A stretch of DNA of 64,000 bases from NCBI GenBank assembly GCA_977006965.1, contig OZ345368.1, positions 992,001-1,056,000 of the forward strand, given 5' to 3'. A program made the position numbers and the translations under genes. Each line of letters begins with the position of its first letter. Positions within the stretch are counted from its first letter, which is position 1. Positions 59,825 to 64,000 of this stretch are shown here, one piece after another. This stretch comes from Phymatolithon calcareum. Lineage: Eukaryota > Rhodophyta > Florideophyceae > Hapalidiales. Under the pieces are notes generated by a model. The model was not told the DNA's origin and searched no databases. It saw only the letters and a program-made list of their open reading frames with translations.

Positions 59825-60720
59825 ATTACAGCCCCTATAATACCCGACGTTGGCATTCCCGAAGCCTTTTCGAAGCATGCCATATTTCAAGCATCGCAAC
59901 TCTCCCCACCCCGACACAAAACGCCGCACACTGAACCGGTCCGGGACTCTTTCTTGTTCGCCATAGAGCAGCCGCTGCCTGCGCCCGACCCATCGGGGAC
60001 TGGGGCGCGTTCCAGGGGTCGTGTCGCCAGGCGCGGCAAGCCCATAATGGGACTTCACTCATGCGTCGTCTCGAATGCGTTCTAAGCTTTCAGAACGTAG
60101 CGATGGATAAGGATCAAGCATGCGACACGTACGACATTTCCGGAAGAAAATAGTACAATTGGAAGAGTGGCAAGAGCGCATTTATCGAGAAAACAGGGTA
60201 TACTGAGGAAGCCTAAGATCAGAAGTTCTAAAGTTCTGATCTTGGGCTTCCTCATTGTATCCTGTTTTCTCGATCGCTGCATTCTTGCTTCTCTTCCAGC
60301 TGCAGTATGTTCTTGTAGAAATGTCGTACATGGGCGTTGATCGCGATTCTGAGAAAGGGCAAGAACGCCCTCTTTCGGGTCGCGGACGCTCTCCTCGAAG
60401 GAATGCGACGGAAATTCCCGGGAACGCGAAACACATGCCGTCTACCAATCAGTGACAAAGCCCGTCCACGTAACGCAATTGAAATCTATTAGGCCGATCG
60501 GTGGTTCTTTGGATAACGTTGTTGGCCCAAGCTCTGTCGCCAAGACAACTAGCCCAGTCGCCAGATATAGTAACCGACCAGTTGGTGCCGGAACCAGCTC
60601 TCGGTTTTTTGCATCTTCCCATTACCGCATACCCACATTGCATCATAGTCCGCATGTTTCCCATGAGTTTTTTAATTGCAATATTTTTTAAAGCCCCGCA
60701 GTCATACGAATATACGGGCA
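59825..60720. pseudogene. R-family copy R5, fold-back rearranged
   Basis: The plus-strand promoter (here TATAATA, 59836-59842) and 5' part run to about 60220. The sequence then folds back: 60230-60340 is the inverse complement of about 60100-60215, centred on GAAGTTCTAAAGTTCTGATC. The middle region (PSSVAKTTSPVARYSNRPVG) follows on plus at 60530-60640. No intact frame. Confidence 0.5.
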
Positions 60721-61165
60721 TGGCTTCCTCAGGTGCTGCCCTCGCTAGGGCGGCTCTACTCTTATGTCTGACATTCTATCTGGGACCTTACCATGTGCTC
60801 GGTTGTTTTGATTGCTCTTCGTAACAGTTTCGAGGCGCCGCTTCTTCTTTCAGTACAGGTCTTCTTCATGCTGCATACTCTCGATGATGCTTTTGCTGAA
60901 GAGCAAAAGGTCATCTAATGCCTTCTCAGTTGCCGCTCTGTCGTCTTCCTTGAGTTCATAGACTGGCAAGTTGCGATCCACGGTCTCCATGTGCTGTCTG
61001 ACTTTGTTTCCGAATCTATCTGCCATCAGTGTGGTAGACACTTGGGGAAATCTTCCAAAGGCGTACTTTTTCCTTTCAAGTTTATTTAAAAGCCCCACAG
61101 ACTTCCGAAGATATGGGCAAGGCTTCCTCTGGTGCTACCTACCTTTGTGTAGCTCACAAAACGTC
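60665..61165 (-). pseudogene. LT2 LINE 3' ends, first pair
   Basis: 60665-61075 (minus): C-terminal coding end NKVRQHMETVDRNLPVYELK, EKALDDLLLFSKSIIESMQH, EEDLY-stop, then a 3' UTR with tail near 60665. 61076-61165 is the tail of another copy (AAGTTTATTTAAAAGCCCCA), so copies stack head to tail. Confidence 0.55.
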
Positions 61166-61278
61166 CACTAGAATCGCAGACGGGAAAACTTAGGACTCAA
61201 AGTAGTCCTATCTCAGTCCTCTACGGGATTGTTGGTGCTTGGACTCGACCACTTTTTGCCTTGCATTCTGCGGATTAA

Positions 61279-61771
61279 TACAGGCCTTCTTCGTTCTCCA
61301 TGCGTTCTATGAGTGTCTTGCTAAATAGTAAGAGCTCATCTAGCGCCTTTTCTGTTTCCAGTCGTTTTTCTCCTTCGAGTTCGTACCCTGCTAGCGTGCG
61401 TTCAAGAGTCTCCATATGCTCTCTGGCTCTGGTGCTCCAAAGGCGTACTGAACCGCCAGCTGCCTCTGTTGAGTTTTTAGTGCAATTTTTTAAAGTCCCA
61501 CAGTCATATGAACGGGCAAGGCTTCCTCAGGTGCTACCCTCACTAGGGTGGCTCTACTCTTATGTCTGGTATTCTATCTGAACCCTTAGCATGTACTCGG
61601 TTGTTTTTGATAGCCCTTCATAGCAGTTTTCGAGATGTCGCTTCTTCTTTCAGTACAGGTCTTCTTCATTCTGCATGCTCTCGATGATGCCTTTACTGAA
61701 GAGCAAAATGTCATCTAGCGTCTTCTGAGTTGCCGCTCTGTCTTCTTCCTTTAGTTAATAGGCTGACAAGT
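61279..61771 (-). pseudogene. LT2 LINE 3' ends, second pair
   Basis: 61279-61440 encodes a diverged C-terminus (REHMETLERTLAGYELEGEK, EKALDELLLFSKTLIERMEN). 61470-61771, continuing at 62215-62310, is a further copy of the 60665-61075 unit. It is interrupted by the LINE insertion at 61772. 61166-61278 between them is unassigned. Confidence 0.55.
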
Positions 61772-62214
61772 GGGGATATTTGATGATTTTATTTTTGAGA
61801 GCTCCCAAAGCCTCACCTTGGAGTAACGGGGCAGCTCTTGCTTAATCTCTACGCTAAATTCATCTGGCTGCTCAAAACGTTCTTGATTCGTAATTCTCTC
61901 CCAACAAGAGCTCCTGTGAGTGTCTTGCAATCAAACTCAATTTCTGTACTCATCTTCGATGACGCTAGAGTACGTTGTAAGGCGACTAGTTCGATCACCG
62001 CGGTAATCCCACAGTAAGCACCCAACACTGATTTCCTCCAAAGGGGTTCTCGGTTGAATGTCAACCTTAGGCACCTTAAACGTGTTGTTCTTTCTCCTAT
62101 GTAAAGGATTCCTGGTAGCTTGCTTTCAATAGGAATCTTCATTGATCTGCCTTCTTCTTCCTTTTCCCATACCTTAATTGTTTCTTCTCTCCTCCTCTTC
62201 TTCGTCACAGATCC
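61772..62214 (-). mobile_element. 5'-truncated LINE insertion with 13-bp target-site duplication
   Basis: Perfect direct repeats TAGGCTGACAAGT at 61759-61771 and 62215-62227. The uninterrupted paralogue is at about 60.96 kb. The insert is the last 443 bp of the same LINE family as 12032-16756, with very few differences. It ends at exactly the same 3' base (GGGGATATTTGATG on plus), so the family was recently active. Confidence 0.92.
61849..62208 (-). CDS. LINE ORF2 C-terminal 119 residues
   Basis: Open to the native stop; EETIKVWEKEEEGRSMKIPI and LRCLRLTFNREPLWRKSVLG match the 12-kb element almost residue for residue. Not a functional gene by itself (no promoter, no catalytic domain). Confidence 0.7.
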   Translation of the reverse strand: MTKKRRREETIKVWEKEEEGRSMKIPIESKLPGILYIGERTTRLRCLRLTFNREPLWRKSVLGAYCGITAVIELVALQRTLASSKMSTEIEFDCKTLTGALVGRELRIKNVLSSQMNLA

Positions 62215-62329
62215 TAGGCTGACAAGTTGCGATGCAGGGTCTCCATGTGCTGACTGACTTTTTTTCCAAATCTATCTGGCATCAGTGTGGTAGACATTTG
62301 GGGAAATTTTTCGCATTAGTGTCGGGCGA

Positions 62330-62750
62330 CCGTGGGTTTGAACGGGCCTACCTCGGTGCATATCGGTGCGGTCAATGCTCGAGCTCGGGGTTTCTTGAGA
62401 ATTGCGTCTGTCCATTCTGGAAGTGGAATGAGGGATATTCTCGTTGTCTAGGATGCCTTCAAGGCGTCCCGCTTGCAGAAGAGCCTCATCCGCCGTGTCC
62501 TTGCCTTCATCAAAAACCCTCAATTCTTGTGAAATAAGCGTGTCAAAACCGCGCTCAGAACTACAATGATTGCGCGGCGGCTCAGTAAGTGACTTCTTTC
62601 TGAACCCGAATGTCGAAGTCTTATTTCTTGAAGCACCTGCTTTTACCGGCTTTCGCTTTTTTGCGTCTTCCCATCACCGAAGGCCCACATTGCACGGTGA
62701 ACCGCATGTTTCCCATGAACCAATATCAATTGGACAAAGGAATGGTTCAA
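62330..62750 (-). pseudogene. R-family fragment R7
   Basis: The minus strand reads LRVFDEGKDTADEALLQAGR and SRMDRRNSQETPSSSIDR, matching R2 about 20300-20080. The alternative frame retains the WTDAILKKPRARALT-like block. Neither promoter nor HTH is present. Confidence 0.5.
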
Positions 62751-63074
62751 GGGCACTGGCGGGCCGAACGTAGTTCCATTGAGAGAGCTTGTTGAAACGG
62801 ATTTATCAAGGATCACAGTTTACTCTACCATATTTGCTGCATGTACTGCGAAGTCTATTTTCGAGCTCTTCATTGATAAAACGAAACTTTTAATTTTTAC
62901 TTCTGGTGCAGTTGGACGGCGTTTCGAACAGATGGGTTCCTCAACTTCGCGTGAAGTTTAGGACCGTTCGGGTCCGGTTTCAAGCTGGTACTACTTTACA
63001 AGCGAACAAGCGCACCTGGGCGGAAGTAGCCCATAGAGGGGCCCCCCACACCTCCGATGGGGGAGGCCGCGACA

Positions 63075-63209
63075 ATGAATCGCGCCATAGATGGCGAAAT
63101 CAAGGAGACTAACGAGGAAGGTCCCTGGATCGTCAACCGCAGTCGTAGATCGACTCGGCAAGCGTCGCGTCCGAATACGGCGGCGGTGCAAAAATATTGC
63201 AAAAAATAG
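63075..63209 (+). pseudogene. LINE ORF1 N-terminal fragment
   Basis: ATG 63075 opens 44 codons (EEGPWIVNRSRRSTRQASRP). Just upstream, another frame reads ANKRTWAEVAHRG, a motif usual at the start of LINE ORF1 proteins. A short run of C (GGGGCCCCCCA, 63039-63049) could have caused the shift. Confidence 0.4.
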
Positions 63210-63396
63210 CGAATTTATGAGAAACAGTTCCGGAACTTGTGGGCCCTCTGGGGAAGATCAAGGAGAGACGCTGGCTGACGACGACGAGAACGTCGGAAAT
63301 GGTGCGACGACCCTGCAAGCGGAGAAGTAATTAGAAAATGCCGAGGAGCATCTGATTTCGTAAACCGTCCGTCAGAACTCGACCCGACAGAAGTTC

Positions 63397-63942
63397 GTGA
63401 AAGTCCGCCACTTAGCAACGTGCCCGGACTGCAGCACGAAGGGCAGGATGAAAATTACTGGAGGAGCAGCCAGGGCCCCAATGAAACTGATGTGCAAAAA
63501 GTGCGGGCTCACGAAAAAGGAGAATAAAGTGTCGCAACTCGTTAACATAATCGAGTGTTCTCCCCGAAGTGAGACACAGGTTCCCGAAGTAGGCAAAGCT
63601 TCCAGGAAAAACAGGGTCAAAATGATATGGATAAGGCTGTCAAAGAGACTGAAAGAGATGGAATCCAGACTCACAGTGTTAGTAAACCGTGTCACTGTCC
63701 TTGAGGCACGGGTGCGGACCTTAGCTGAGGAGAACGAAATACTCCGAGCTAATATTAGGGAGCCCGAACCCCCGCGAGGCGTTCTTGCGGGAGATGAGTA
63801 CAACGCTTCTTCTCCGGAAATGGAGTGGGGAGAGGGAAACCAAGCACGCGACAACGCTTCAGGTATTCCAGCTATTCCTGCCAAAAATCCTACCAACGAA
63901 CCAGAGCAAGAGCCAAACAGGAGGTCATATCTGCACGTTTAA
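63397..63942 (+). CDS. LINE ORF1-like protein: zinc ribbon and coiled coil
   Basis: An open frame of 181 codons without an obvious ATG, so it is a continuation of the ORF starting further upstream or an exon. A zinc-ribbon pair (ATCPDC, then MCKKCGLT about 28 residues later) is followed by a long leucine-rich coiled coil (RLKEMESRLTVLVNRVTVLE, RTLAEENEILRANI) and an acidic tail. The coiled coil suits trimerising ORF1 proteins of LINEs, and the zinc ribbon suits RNA binding. The element runs off the window, so ORF2 cannot be checked. Confidence 0.5.
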   Translation: MKVRHLATCPDCSTKGRMKITGGAARAPMKLMCKKCGLTKKENKVSQLVNIIECSPRSETQVPEVGKASRKNRVKMIWIRLSKRLKEMESRLTVLVNRVTVLEARVRTLAEENEILRANIREPEPPRGVLAGDEYNASSPEMEWGEGNQARDNASGIPAIPAKNPTNEPEQEPNRRSYLHV

Positions 63943-64000
63943 AGCAAAGCACATCAGATAACGCCCTTCTAGCAGAGGAAAAGGAAAGGTGACCCATTTT

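Overview
This is eukaryotic nuclear DNA with almost no host coding sequence. It is a graveyard of transposable elements nested inside one another. It holds tyrosine-recombinase (Ngaro/PAT-like) retroelements, Ty3/gypsy fragments, APE-type LINEs, hAT, Mutator-like (MULE), PIF/Harbinger-like and piggyBac remnants, with AATAAA-type 3' ends. There is no bacterial-style operon structure, rRNA, tRNA or CRISPR. The one clear host-type gene, a C2H2 zinc-finger protein, is intronless. A compact-gene, TE-rich alga (for example a multicellular red alga) fits, but that is inference; an oomycete or another protist is not excluded.

Layout. 1-4.69 kb: LINE fragment, gypsy remnant A and its LTR, flanking repeat with two small LINE-tail insertions. 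4.69-5.69 kb: hAT remnant. 5.69-6.8 kb: copy of a repeated gene family called R here (AT-hook plus helix-turn-helix). 7.1-8.2 kb: LINE 3' part and a tiny retroposed insert. 9-11.7 kb: the only host-gene island (proline-rich two-TM protein, eight-finger protein). 12.0-16.8 kb: a LINE with ORF1 and ORF2, interrupted by a 5'-truncated LINE in the opposite orientation. 17.9-19.1 kb: TIR element with one unknown ORF. 19.7-21.6 kb: R copy. 21.6-29.2 kb: Ngaro-like element 1. 29.2-30.3 kb: solo LTR. 30.3-31.6 kb: continuation of the R-associated repeat. 32.4-36.3 kb: MULE carrying a piggyBac remnant. 36.3-46.95 kb: gypsy C, split by a LINE tail and by Ngaro-like element 2 (38.2-45.0 kb). 47.3-49.5 kb: tail-to-tail R copies. 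49.5-55.3 kb: four-level nest (repeat, hAT shell, MULE, Harbinger-like). 55.3-59.85 kb: gypsy B, a segmental duplicate of the first 4.7 kb. 59.8-62.8 kb: rearranged R copies, tandem LINE 3' ends and a clean LINE insertion with 13-bp target-site duplications. 63.0-64 kb: start of another LINE ORF1.

The strongest evidence is comparative and internal. Because the repeats occur several times, many insertions have an uninterrupted paralogue in the same window, so boundaries and target-site duplications can be read directly. Both Ngaro-like elements show the A1-ORFs-B1-A2-B2 split-direct-repeat structure and sit in precisely identifiable empty sites without duplication. The least explained component is the R family: a TATA-box promoter, an AT-hook/HTH protein and a conserved C-terminal block, with no recognised catalytic domain, several copies and fold-back rearrangements.
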